From positions 63,492-114,252 of the forward strand of contig OKRB01000098.1 in assembly GCA_900290245.1 (NCBI GenBank): a DNA stretch of 50,761 bases. Direction: 5' to 3'. The stretch is from Candidatus Sulfuritelmatomonas gaucii (GTDB lineage: Bacteria > Acidobacteriota > Terriglobia > Terriglobales > Acidobacteriaceae). A model generated the notes under the pieces. It was not told where the DNA came from and did not search any database. It saw only the letters and a list, made by a program, of their open reading frames with translations. Each line of letters starts with the position of its first letter. Position 1 is the first letter of the stretch. The position numbers and the translations under genes are program-made. Shown one piece after another: positions 34,058 to 42,234 of this stretch.

Positions 34058-36802
34058 ATGCGTCTATCAAGGTTGACTGCAATCTTTGCCGTCTTCATCG
34101 TTCTCACAGCTGCCACTCTTGCCCAAACCCTCCCGCCGGGCGTTCAGAAAGTGGCCTCCATTGAAGGCATCACGGAGTACGCGTACCCCAACGGCTTGCA
34201 TGTCTTGCTGTTTCCCGACGATTCGAAGCCCAAGATCACAGTCAACGTTGTTTACCGGGTCGGCTCGCGCAACGAGGGCCCCGGCGAAACCGGCATGGCT
34301 CACCTGCTCGAGCACATGTGCTTCAAGACCACAACCTCAGGCCGCGTGATCTTCAAGGAACTGACCGATCGAGCCGGCGGCGGGTATTTCAACGGCACCA
34401 CCTCAGAAGACCGAACGATGTACTTCGAAATACTGAATGCGAGCGACGACAATCTGCGCTGGGCGCTGGGCCTTGAAGCCGACCGCATGGTGAACATGAC
34501 CATGCTCGGAAACGATCTCACAACCGAGATGCCGGTGGTCCGCAATGAAATGGAAGCCGGTGAGAATTTTCCGCAGGCCGTGCTCTATAAACGTGTTCTC
34601 GCAGCCGCCTACAACTTTCACCCATACGGAAGGAGCGTGATCGGCAACCGCACCGACGTTGAGCGTGTGCCCATCACAAATCTGGCGACTTTCTACAAAA
34701 AATATTACGAACCAGACGATGCTGATCTCGTCATCGCCGGCCAGTTTGATGAATCGAAAGCGCTGGCCATGGTGGCAGATACCATTGGTGCGAATCCCAA
34801 GCCGGATCGCGTGCAGACGCAACCCTATGCGCAGGAGCCGACGCAGGAAGGCGAGCGTTCGGTGATGCTGCGCCGGGTGGGCAATCTGCAAGAGATCCTG
34901 GTCGTCTACCACATTCCGGCTGCCCTGCATCCCGATATCGCGCCACTCGAAGTCATGGCCTCAATTCTCGGTGAGTCGCAGACCGGCCGCCTGTATAAAG
35001 CGCTCGTGGATGCCGGCAAGGCTACCTCTGCCAACATGAGCCTGAATGAGATGCACGATCCGGGATTCGCGCAGGCTCGCGTCGACCTCAAGCCGGGACA
35101 GTCGATCGACGATGCGCAGCAGATTCTGCTGAAGACGATCGAGGGCTTTGCAGGCGATCCGCCAACGCTGGAGGAGGTGGACCGCGCCAAGGCGCGCCTG
35201 CTCAAGAACAACGAACTCTTGTTAGCCAATTCGCAGAATGTCGCCTTGAGCCTGGGTTCCATCATTGGCGACGGCGACTGGCGAATACTTTTTCTCAAGC
35301 GCGACGAGATCGGCAAAGTGACGCCGGAGGATGTGACGCGCGTGGCAAAGGCATATTTGAAATCGTCCAATCGCACGCTGGGCGAATTCATTCCGACCAC
35401 TGCGCTCGATCGCGCTGAGATTCCTGCTACGCCCGACGATGCGGATCGTTTCAAAAGCTATGTGGGAGGGCCGGCCGTTCAGCAGGGCGAGGTGTTCGAT
35501 CCCGCTCCGGCAAATATTGAAGCGCGCCTGATCCGCGACACGCTGCCAAACGGGCTTAAGTTGGTGATGTTCCCCAAAAAGACCCGCGGCGGTGTGGTTA
35601 CGGCCATCATCAACATTCGATTTGGCGATGAGAAAGCGCTCTTTGGCAAGTCCGAGACAGGAGCCATGACGGGCGCAATGCTCATGCGTGGAACCAGGAC
35701 GATGAATCGCCAGCAAATTCAGGATGAAACCGACCGGCTGAAGGCGCAGATCAACGTGTCAGGTGGCGTGAGCTCTGCTTCGGCGAACATCCGCACACTC
35801 GCGGTCAACCTGCCCGATTCGCTGCGCCTGGCACGCGAGTTGATGCGCAATTCCACATTCCCTGAAGCGGAGTTTGAGCAGGTTCGCACCCAGCGCATTC
35901 AGGCCGCCGAGAGCGGCAAAACCGAGCCCACCACGCTGGCCTACATTCAAATGAACCGGCACTTGAATTCGGAGTACAAGCCCGGTGATCCGCGGTACGT
36001 GGAAACCATTGACGAACAGATCGAAGGGCTCAAAGCGGTCAAACTCGACGACGTCAAGCAGTTCTATGCGCAGTTTTATGGCGTCGGCGAAGGCGAGATC
36101 GTCGTAAGCGGTCAGTTCGATCCGGCGCAGGTGCGCAAGTTGGTCACCGAGATGTTCGGTGACTGGAAGAGCGCCAGCCGTTACGAGCGCATCAGGCGCA
36201 TGTATGCCCCGGTCGAGGCGGTAAACAGCAAGATCGAAACTCCGGACAAGCAGAACGCACTCTTCCTCGCCGGGGCCCCCATGAAAATCAACGACGACGA
36301 TCCCGATTATGCGGCGCTCACCATCGCAGGCATGATCTTTGGCGGCACACCGAACTCGCGGCTCTTCCAGCGCATCCGGGTCAAGGATGGGCTCAGTTAC
36401 GGCGCGGGCGCATACTTCCAGATTCCCACCAAAGACGATGGCGGCGAATTTGCAGGCAGCGCTATCGCGGCGCCACAAAACACTCCCAGGGTCGAAGCTG
36501 ATTTCAACGAAGAACTGGCCCAGGCGCTCAAAGCAGGCTTTACCGACGACGAAGTGACAAAAGCCAAGAAGATGTGGCTTGACAATGAGGCTGTGAGCCG
36601 CGCCGACGAAGGCACTCTCGCTTATATTCTGATGGGCCAGGAGCGCTGGGGCCGCACCATGGACTGGGATGCAAAGCAGGAGGCGGCTGTGGCTGCATTG
36701 ACGACTGAGCAGGTGAACGCAGCGTTCAAGCGCCATGTCGCTCCAGCCACCATCTCCATCGTGAAAGGCGGCGACTTCAAGAAGGCGGGCGTGTACCAGT
36801 AG
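34058..36802 (+). CDS. Secreted M16 family zinc metalloprotease (two tandem peptidase domains)
   Basis: The 914-residue protein carries a signal peptide (LTAIFAVFIVLTAATLAQT) and two M16 halves of about 440 residues. The first has the inverted zinc motif HLLEHMCFK, with the third ligand expected in RNEMEAGENF about 80 residues later. The second lacks HXXEH (FGDEKALFGKSETG at that position) but holds the conserved RIRVKDGLSYGAGAYF substrate-clamp motif, as in other two-domain M16B enzymes. It is probably a periplasmic or extracellular peptidase that degrades peptides. It is transcribed away from the ABC genes and appears monocistronic. Confidence 0.92.
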   Translation: MRLSRLTAIFAVFIVLTAATLAQTLPPGVQKVASIEGITEYAYPNGLHVLLFPDDSKPKITVNVVYRVGSRNEGPGETGMAHLLEHMCFKTTTSGRVIFKELTDRAGGGYFNGTTSEDRTMYFEILNASDDNLRWALGLEADRMVNMTMLGNDLTTEMPVVRNEMEAGENFPQAVLYKRVLAAAYNFHPYGRSVIGNRTDVERVPITNLATFYKKYYEPDDADLVIAGQFDESKALAMVADTIGANPKPDRVQTQPYAQEPTQEGERSVMLRRVGNLQEILVVYHIPAALHPDIAPLEVMASILGESQTGRLYKALVDAGKATSANMSLNEMHDPGFAQARVDLKPGQSIDDAQQILLKTIEGFAGDPPTLEEVDRAKARLLKNNELLLANSQNVALSLGSIIGDGDWRILFLKRDEIGKVTPEDVTRVAKAYLKSSNRTLGEFIPTTALDRAEIPATPDDADRFKSYVGGPAVQQGEVFDPAPANIEARLIRDTLPNGLKLVMFPKKTRGGVVTAIINIRFGDEKALFGKSETGAMTGAMLMRGTRTMNRQQIQDETDRLKAQINVSGGVSSASANIRTLAVNLPDSLRLARELMRNSTFPEAEFEQVRTQRIQAAESGKTEPTTLAYIQMNRHLNSEYKPGDPRYVETIDEQIEGLKAVKLDDVKQFYAQFYGVGEGEIVVSGQFDPAQVRKLVTEMFGDWKSASRYERIRRMYAPVEAVNSKIETPDKQNALFLAGAPMKINDDDPDYAALTIAGMIFGGTPNSRLFQRIRVKDGLSYGAGAYFQIPTKDDGGEFAGSAIAAPQNTPRVEADFNEELAQALKAGFTDDEVTKAKKMWLDNEAVSRADEGTLAYILMGQERWGRTMDWDAKQEAAVAALTTEQVNAAFKRHVAPATISIVKGGDFKKAGVYQ

Positions 36803-37062
36803 CCGCCGCGATTCGCCACGCGACATGACACCGCTCCGGTGCAACAACCCATGCCGGAGCAGACTGATGTTGCTCCCAACGCCGCCATCAGGTGAGATTG
36901 CGCACCCATTACGCGACAAACTGCTGATCCGTCGCGACGCATGTCGGCCGCCTGACCGGACTTTGTGTTGTGAGAAAGTTCCCGCGCCAATTGCGCACAG
37001 CCGGATGTATACTTGGTCCACTTCGGCCCCAAGAAGAAATTTCCCTGTGTGAGGTGAGTCCC

Positions 37063-37392
37063 ATGCCAAGTTATCTTGTGCAGGTTTCCTACACTGCTGA
37101 GGCATTGAATGCATTGATCGCAAAGCCGCAGAATCGCGCCGAGGCGGTTGGCAAAGTGGTCGAAAAGCTCGGCGGGAAAGTAGCCGGAGCCTGGCTGTCG
37201 TTCGGCGATTACGACACCATCGTGGTCGTCGATATGCCCAATAACCTGAGCGCGGCGGCCTTTGCCCTCGCCATCTCCGCCGGCGGTTCGTGCAAGACGG
37301 TGAAGACCACGCCCCTCATTAGCGCAGAGGAGGGACTGGCGGCGTTCAAGAAGGCGGCGACCTCGGGCTATAAGCCTGTCAGCGCGAAATAG
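37063..37392 (+). CDS. GYD domain protein
   Basis: The 109-residue protein matches the GYD family (PF08734), small ferredoxin-like-fold proteins of unknown function: an initial MPSYLVQVSYTAEALNALI, the central VAGAWLSFGDYDTIVVVDMP, in which GDYD gives the family its name, and a C-terminal SAEEGLAAFKKAA. ATG 37063 follows GTGAGGTGAG about 8 bases upstream and is preferred over the open frame from 36970. About 260 bp of sequence without a gene precedes it, in which no other feature was recognised. Confidence 0.85.
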   Translation: MPSYLVQVSYTAEALNALIAKPQNRAEAVGKVVEKLGGKVAGAWLSFGDYDTIVVVDMPNNLSAAAFALAISAGGSCKTVKTTPLISAEEGLAAFKKAATSGYKPVSAK

Positions 37393-37508
37393 ACGCATCA
37401 GGATTGCTGAAGTTGAGCCTCGACGCCGAGTCGAAGGGAGTCGTGTCTTAGCCGGCTCGACCTTCCAGCCCCGGTTCCATTGACCGCCGACGCCGCGTCC
37501 ATCCGCCG

Positions 37509-38753
37509 CTACATCAGCCGCCTGCGCAGCAGGTCAAGCGCCTGCTGCGCGGCCCACTCGCGGATGCGGGTACGATCGCCGCGGAACGTGCGCTCCATGG
37601 CATCCACGCCCTGCGCATCCGACACTGCGATGTGCACCAGCCCCACCGGTTTCGATTCCGTCGCTCCCGTGGGGCCCGCGATTCCTGTCACTCCCAATCC
37701 CACCACAGCGCCCGTACGCGCCCTGATGCCGTCCGCCAGCGCTTTCGCCACCTCTGCCGACACCGCGCCGTGCTTCGCGATCAACTCCTCCGGAACCCCG
37801 GCCATGGATGTCTTGAGCGCATCGGTGTAAACCACCACGCCGCCAACAAACGCGCGCGACGCGCCTGGAACCGACGTGATGCGTTCGGCGATCAGGCCGC
37901 CGGTGCAGCTTTCCGCCACGGCCAGCGTCGCCTGCCGCAGGCCGAGATAGTACAGAACAATCTGTTCCAGCGAATCCCCCTGCGAAGAGTAAAGCCAGTC
38001 TTCAAGCGCCTCTTCCACCCGCTCCGCCAGCTCATCCACGCGCCTTTGCGCTGCCTCGGCCGTCGGTTTGGAGCAGATGAGAGTGATCTGCAAATCGCCG
38101 GCATGGGCCAGCAGCGTAGTTTCCACGTCGGCATAGGTCGTGTAGATCGGAGCGAGAAGCTTGTCGGCCTGCGACTCGGGAATCATCGCCGCCTTCAATG
38201 TCCGCACGGCGATCGAGCGCGCAGGTACAACTTCGCGCAGCCGCGGCACGCATTCTGCGTCGAACAGCGGCCGGCACTCGTGCGGCGGGCCGGGAAGTAG
38301 CGCGATCAGTTTGCGATAGCCTTCGAACGTGGTGTCGAGCCACTGGCCCGGCGCGCTGCCGTTCAGGTTGGGCAACAGCGTTGCGCCTTGCAGCACCTCG
38401 GCCTGCTTCAGGTTGTTCTGCGGCATCGGAATCCGCCACGATGCAGCCCGGGCGTGCAGCGCAGCCACCTGTGTCGCGTCGCGGCGTAGCGTGATCGAAA
38501 GCGCTTCCGCCGCAGCTTCGCGGGTCAGGTCGTCTTCGGTCGGTCCCAGTCCGCCCATCACAATCAGGATGTCGACGCGGCCCAGCGCCGTGCGCACGGC
38601 GTTCACCAGGTCCTTGCGCCGGTCGCCGACGATGGTCTTGAATGCGACCGCAACGCCAAGCTCATTCAGCTTCTCCGTGACATAGAGAGAGTTGGTGTCC
38701 TGGCGAAAGGGGGTGAGCATCTCGGAACCGACGGCAATGATCTCGCATTTCAT
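37509..38753 (-). CDS. cinA: CinA family protein (nicotinamide-nucleotide amidohydrolase)
   Basis: The 414-residue protein has the two CinA domains. The N-terminal COG1058/MoaB-like domain shows VGSEMLTPFRQDTNSLYV and VMGGLGPTEDDLTREA and is linked to ADP-ribose hydrolysis in relatives. The C-terminal PncC-like domain shows LAVAESCTGGLIAERITSVP, GVVVYTDALK and GVTGIAGPTG and deamidates NMN in NAD recycling. The name derives from competence regulation, but the enzymatic role is the better supported. It sits between low-complexity repeats and the gap downstream of the GYD gene. Confidence 0.93.
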   Translation of the reverse strand: MKCEIIAVGSEMLTPFRQDTNSLYVTEKLNELGVAVAFKTIVGDRRKDLVNAVRTALGRVDILIVMGGLGPTEDDLTREAAAEALSITLRRDATQVAALHARAASWRIPMPQNNLKQAEVLQGATLLPNLNGSAPGQWLDTTFEGYRKLIALLPGPPHECRPLFDAECVPRLREVVPARSIAVRTLKAAMIPESQADKLLAPIYTTYADVETTLLAHAGDLQITLICSKPTAEAAQRRVDELAERVEEALEDWLYSSQGDSLEQIVLYYLGLRQATLAVAESCTGGLIAERITSVPGASRAFVGGVVVYTDALKTSMAGVPEELIAKHGAVSAEVAKALADGIRARTGAVVGLGVTGIAGPTGATESKPVGLVHIAVSDAQGVDAMERTFRGDRTRIREWAAQQALDLLRRRLM

Positions 38754-38756
38754 GAG

Positions 38757-38892
38757 AAACAGCTACTAACTCCTAGCTTTTAGCTTCTAGCTGCGGGCGG
38801 GGGAGTGCGAGCCTCTCAGGCATTCCTTGGACGACAGAGTTTGCGCCGAAGAGGCTAGAGGCTAGAGGCTAGAAGCTAGCAGCTAGAAGCTG
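38757..38892. repeat. CTAG-word repeats with a 13-bp inverted repeat between the beta-propeller gene and cinA
   Basis: Two blocks built from CTAGAAG/CTAGAGG words flank about 50 bp. The right block (38848-38892) is a run of GAGGCTAGAGGCTAGAAGCTAG-like units; the left block (38757-38796) reads as the same words on the other strand. AGCTTCTAGCTGC (38782-38794) and GCAGCTAGAAGCT (38879-38891) form a perfect 13-bp inverted repeat. It could fold in the shared transcript or terminate it. Confidence 0.75.
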
Positions 38893-38896
38893 AGTT

Positions 38897-39946
38897 TCAA
38901 TAGAGCTTCAGCCCTTCAACTCCCAAGTCCACATCATAAACGGCGTCGTTGGTGGCCAGGATCGCCGTTCCAAGGGGAGAGAAGGCCACGCCCACCAGGC
39001 CGCTTCCAGACAGGACCAGCGTCGCCTCGCCCTTTGCCGTCACACGCACCAGTCCATGACGCCCACGCAGGCAGGCGGCAAGATAAATGTGGCCCTCGCG
39101 CGAGACGGCCATCCCCTGCGGGCGCCCGAGGCCGCGATACCACTCACGTATGTCTCCGTTCGGCTCAATGGCCCAGATTGCCTCGTTCGAAGAGAGCGAC
39201 GGCGCGGTCACGAACAGCGTGCCGGCGGCATTCACGGCCAGGTGATAGGCACTCACGCTGGGCTCGAGCGTGGCGTGCACAAAAATCTGTCGCTGCGTGT
39301 TGATCTTGAAGATGGTGCCGCTGCGGTCACCCACAAACAGGTTGCCCTCGGCGTCGAAGGCCGCTCCCGTGGCAACGCCCATGCCTTCGGCGTAGACGGA
39401 GTAGTCGCCTGCCGCGTCCACCCGGTACACATTGCCTTCGGCGCGGGAACTCACAAACAGGTCGCCGTCGGGATTGAAAGCCAGCCCGGTCGCATTCAGG
39501 ATTCCGGTAACGAACGGCGTGGAGCGCCCGTCAGGGCTCACCCGCATCACCGAGACAGGCGTTTGCTTTCCGCGCGAGCCGGAAATCGTCGCGTAAACCA
39601 TCCCCGACCGGCTGACCGCGGGGCTCGTCACCGGATGCAGTTCGTCGGCAAGTTGGCGGGCCACGCGCACGGCCGCGGCATTCGCGGCGCCGGACGGCGT
39701 GCGCACCTCGATCAGGCCCGTGGAGGCGTTCGCGGGAACGCGAAAGGCAAGACGCGTGGGCCGGCTCATCACCACATGTGCCGATTCGCCGTCGACTCTT
39801 ACATCGGGCAAGCCGAATCCGTCGGGGCCGAGATACACGCCCTTCAGCTCCACTTCGCCCAGCGGCAATGCCGCGGCGGGAACCACATCGTCCACGCGCG
39901 GCAGCGGGGCGGTTCCAGGCGCGGATTGCGGGGGGACGTACGCCAT
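38897..39946 (-). CDS. IPT/TIG plus NHL/SMP-30-like beta-propeller protein
   Basis: The 349-residue product begins with an Ig-like IPT/TIG-type segment (to about residue 100, with FRVPANASTGLIEVRTPSG) and continues as a beta-propeller with repeated blades such as GLAFNPDGDLFVSSRAEGNV, GAAFDAEGNLFVGDRSG, and GMAVSREGHIYLAACLRG. Such propellers occur in SMP-30/gluconolactonase and NHL proteins, but no catalytic metal residues can be assigned here. No export signal is seen, so it may be cytoplasmic. It precedes cinA on the same strand, separated by the repeat block. Confidence 0.75.
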   Translation of the reverse strand: MAYVPPQSAPGTAPLPRVDDVVPAAALPLGEVELKGVYLGPDGFGLPDVRVDGESAHVVMSRPTRLAFRVPANASTGLIEVRTPSGAANAAAVRVARQLADELHPVTSPAVSRSGMVYATISGSRGKQTPVSVMRVSPDGRSTPFVTGILNATGLAFNPDGDLFVSSRAEGNVYRVDAAGDYSVYAEGMGVATGAAFDAEGNLFVGDRSGTIFKINTQRQIFVHATLEPSVSAYHLAVNAAGTLFVTAPSLSSNEAIWAIEPNGDIREWYRGLGRPQGMAVSREGHIYLAACLRGRHGLVRVTAKGEATLVLSGSGLVGVAFSPLGTAILATNDAVYDVDLGVEGLKLY

Positions 39947-39958
39947 ACAAGACCCTTA

Positions 39959-40474
39959 TTACATCCAGATGCGAAGCAACGACGCTATAACCAAAGCATA
40001 CAAGCCCGCGCCCACATCGTCGAAAACGATGCCCCAGCCGCCGGGCAGCCGCTCCAGCCGTCGCACGGGGAACGGCTTGGTGATATCGAACAGTCGGAAA
40101 AGGATCAGCGCGATCAGGCCGTGTGCCCAATCCGCCGGGCAGAACAGCAACGCCACCGATTGGCCTATCACTTCATCGATGACCACAAATCCCGGATCGT
40201 GGCCTTCGCTTTCGCGCTCGGCGATGGTCGCCGCGGGAATGCCGAAGACCAGCGCCGCAGAAATTCCGACACCCAAAGCCAGCAGCAGCCCGTTGTGCGA
40301 GAGATGAAACCACCAGGCCGTAGCGATCCACAAAAGTGCGGCAGCAACTGAGCCCCAGGTCCCGGGACCGGGCTTGAGATACCCCGCGCCAAAGAACGTG
40401 GCCACCGCAAACGCCCAGTGCGTCCTTCCGCGCTTTTTTTGCAGAGACGGCTCGGGAGAAACCTCAGTGCTCAT
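39959..40474 (-). CDS. pgpA: Phosphatidylglycerophosphatase A
   Basis: PgpA dephosphorylates phosphatidylglycerophosphate to phosphatidylglycerol at the inner membrane. The 171-residue protein shows the family motifs: GAGYLKPGPGTWGS, GHDPGFVVIDEVIGQ with the catalytic acidic residues, and LFDITKPFPVRRLERLPGG followed by FDDVGAGLYA. ATG 40474 gives a normal N-terminus; the 59 codons in frame upstream overlap the yacG gene and are rejected. The start overlaps the yacG end by 11 bp. Confidence 0.92.
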   Translation of the reverse strand: MSTEVSPEPSLQKKRGRTHWAFAVATFFGAGYLKPGPGTWGSVAAALLWIATAWWFHLSHNGLLLALGVGISAALVFGIPAATIAERESEGHDPGFVVIDEVIGQSVALLFCPADWAHGLIALILFRLFDITKPFPVRRLERLPGGWGIVFDDVGAGLYALVIASLLRIWM

Positions 40475-40706
40475 CCGAGTCTCCGCCGCGGCCGCCGTCT
40501 CGGTTCCTGCCGGCGCCGCCCAGGTCTTCAAGCACCTCAGGATCGAGAACCGGCGAGCTGATCTTGTAGGCGCCCATCGCCCATTTGCCGAGATCGATCT
40601 TGCGGCAGCGGTCGCTGCAGAAAGGGAAGTCCTCGTCCTTAGGGCGGACAATCATGCCGCACGTGGGGCATTTGAGAATCTTCGCGGATTTTTTCCTGCC
40701 AGGCAT
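40464..40706 (-). CDS. yacG: Small zinc-ribbon protein YacG (DNA gyrase inhibitor family, DUF329)
   Basis: The 80-residue protein has the YacG zinc site: CPTCGMIV (CXXC) and, about 14 residues later, CSDRCRKIDLG (CX3C). The DLGKWAMGAYKI segment that follows is conserved in the family. In E. coli YacG binds GyrB and inhibits DNA gyrase. The acidic, Gly-rich C-terminal tail varies among relatives. It is coupled to pgpA by an 11-bp overlap. Confidence 0.9.
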   Translation of the reverse strand: MPGRKKSAKILKCPTCGMIVRPKDEDFPFCSDRCRKIDLGKWAMGAYKISSPVLDPEVLEDLGGAGRNRDGGRGGDSDEH

Positions 40707-40944
40707 CGGTTTCGCCGCATGCGCGCGCCGCAGCTCACATTTATGGTATCGCGCAAACCCCGAAATTTCCCGTGCCGCAGGCGTTCGCCGTGGCGAATTT
40801 GTTTAGCCTCCCGCTTCGCAAGCCTGGCGCAATCCGCCTGACTCCCGCACAACAAAACCTCGCGTTTTATGCGCTTTTGCGGCGCGGCTCAAGCCACACC
40901 CAGCGATGGGTCCTTGTCACCGGGGTGGCTTGCTCGCTTGCCTT

Positions 40945-40977
40945 CGGACCCCTGATCCCTGACCCCTGACCCCTTAG
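40945..40977. repeat. Low-complexity word repeat upstream of ribE (CCCTGATCCCTGACC type)
   Basis: Just before ribE is a run CCCCTGATCCCTGACC-CCTGACCCC. It shares its words with the repeat between argF and argH (18722-18782) read on the plus strand. It ends only about 10 bases before the ribE start, leaving little room for a ribosome binding site. Confidence 0.6.
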
Positions 40978-40986
40978 AATTAATCC

Positions 40987-41661
40987 ATGTTTACCGGCAT
41001 CATTGAGCAGACCGGCACCCTCGTCGGCCTTACCGATCGCGGCGGCGTTCGCCGCATCACCGTGGAAGCGCCCGGCATCGCTTGGCGGCTGCGCGAGGGC
41101 GATTCGCTCGGCGTGTCCGGCGTGTGCCTCACGGCGCTCGACCCAGACCCCACCTTTTTCCACGCCGATCTTGCCCAGGAGACGCTTGACCGCACCTCGC
41201 TCGGCTCGCTCGCTCCCGGCGCGCACGTGAATCTCGAATTGCCGACAGCCGCGGGCAGCCCGCTCGGAGGCCACATTGTGCAGGGGCACGTGGATGCCAC
41301 CGGCGTGATGACCGCGCTCGACCCGGTGATCGCCGAATCGAGCCCGCAGTTCGACCGCCAGACCACCGACTGGACGCTCAAAGTCCGCGTGCCCGAAAAC
41401 GTGCGTCAGTGGATGGTGCACAAGGGCTCTGTTGCCGTTGAAGGCATCAGCCTGACCATCGCGGCTGTTGATGGCGCAGAGATCGCTATTGCCATCCTGC
41501 CGCTGACTTACTGGCGTACGAACCTGCACACGCTCGCCGTCGGAGCGCCCATGAATATCGAAGCCGATGTGCTGGTGAAGCTTGCGGCAATGCAGATGCA
41601 GACGCAGAAGAAGTCGGAATTTGAACTCACGGCCGAGTGGCTCGTCGCCAACGGTTACTGA
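40987..41661 (+). CDS. ribE: Riboflavin synthase, alpha subunit
   Basis: RibE dismutates two molecules of 6,7-dimethyl-8-ribityllumazine to riboflavin. The 224-residue protein begins with the conserved MFTGIIEQTGTL and consists of two lumazine-binding barrels; GDSLGVSGVCLTAL and GGHIVQGHVDATG mark the first, and GSVAVEGISLTIA and SFHLIP-equivalent LPLTYWRTN the second. The gene is isolated from other riboflavin genes, and no FMN riboswitch was recognised upstream. It converges on the next gene with a 7-bp overlap. Confidence 0.95.
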   Translation: MFTGIIEQTGTLVGLTDRGGVRRITVEAPGIAWRLREGDSLGVSGVCLTALDPDPTFFHADLAQETLDRTSLGSLAPGAHVNLELPTAAGSPLGGHIVQGHVDATGVMTALDPVIAESSPQFDRQTTDWTLKVRVPENVRQWMVHKGSVAVEGISLTIAAVDGAEIAIAILPLTYWRTNLHTLAVGAPMNIEADVLVKLAAMQMQTQKKSEFELTAEWLVANGY

Positions 41662-42218
41662 CCGCGCTTGTGCGGCACAATTTCCGGCGGCGCCACTTCT
41701 ACCCATCGGGCCGGGGTCGCCTCAGAGCGGCACTCCGCCCACAGCGCGTAGATCTCCCTCTTGGGCACAAACGGCGCATCCACCAGCACCGCGCTGCCGC
41801 CGTCCGCGCTGGTATAGCGCTCGCGGCACCAGCGAATGAACGGCTCCGCTCCGCGCCCCTTGCGCATGGTGAACCAGTCGATAATTTCGTAAGGAGATTC
41901 CTGGTACACGTCTTCGCTCGTCCACCAGAAGCGCACCGGGCCCTTGGGTGAAAATCGCTCTTCGATGCAGGTGCCGCCCTCCTCGTGCATGGCGCGCAGC
42001 AACTCCTGCCAGGTGACGAGCCTGCCGCGCGACTTCATCAGCATTCTGAATTTGTGCTCGCGGTGCTGGCGCATCCATCGCCAGAGAAATCCAAAGGGAA
42101 TCGCCAGGCAGGCGCCGATGGCGAGCAGCGGAATCATCAGGACTTCAAGGATCGGCTCCAGCCACGCCGCCAGCCGCTTCCGCTCCTGATTCCGCTCTGG
42201 TTGCTCCGTCTGCGTCAT
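41655..42218 (-). CDS. Hypothetical protein with one N-terminal membrane anchor
   Basis: The 187-residue product has one hydrophobic segment (ILEVLMIPLLAIGACLAIPF) near residues 20-45, followed by a basic stretch (WMRQHREHKFRMLMKSRGRL) and a soluble, Trp-rich domain (GPVRFWWTSEDVYQESPYEI). ATG 42218 (MTQTEQ) is preferred; the frame opens 18 codons earlier with an Arg-rich sequence. No family is recognised. It lies directly downstream of the CapA-like gene on the same strand and may be cotranscribed with it. Confidence 0.65.
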   Translation of the reverse strand: MTQTEQPERNQERKRLAAWLEPILEVLMIPLLAIGACLAIPFGFLWRWMRQHREHKFRMLMKSRGRLVTWQELLRAMHEEGGTCIEERFSPKGPVRFWWTSEDVYQESPYEIIDWFTMRKGRGAEPFIRWCRERYTSADGGSAVLVDAPFVPKREIYALWAECRSEATPARWVEVAPPEIVPHKRGQ

Positions 42219-42234
42219 GGCCGCCCGCGCCGCT

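Noticed and set aside
35759..37123. Minus-strand open frame of 454 codons across the M16 protease gene
   Set aside because: Antisense to a clear M16 protease with signal peptide and conserved motifs; no family resemblance in the antisense product.
40700..40986. FMN riboswitch upstream of ribE
   Set aside because: The conserved RFN element segments were not recognised; the region holds the yacG start and a low-complexity repeat.
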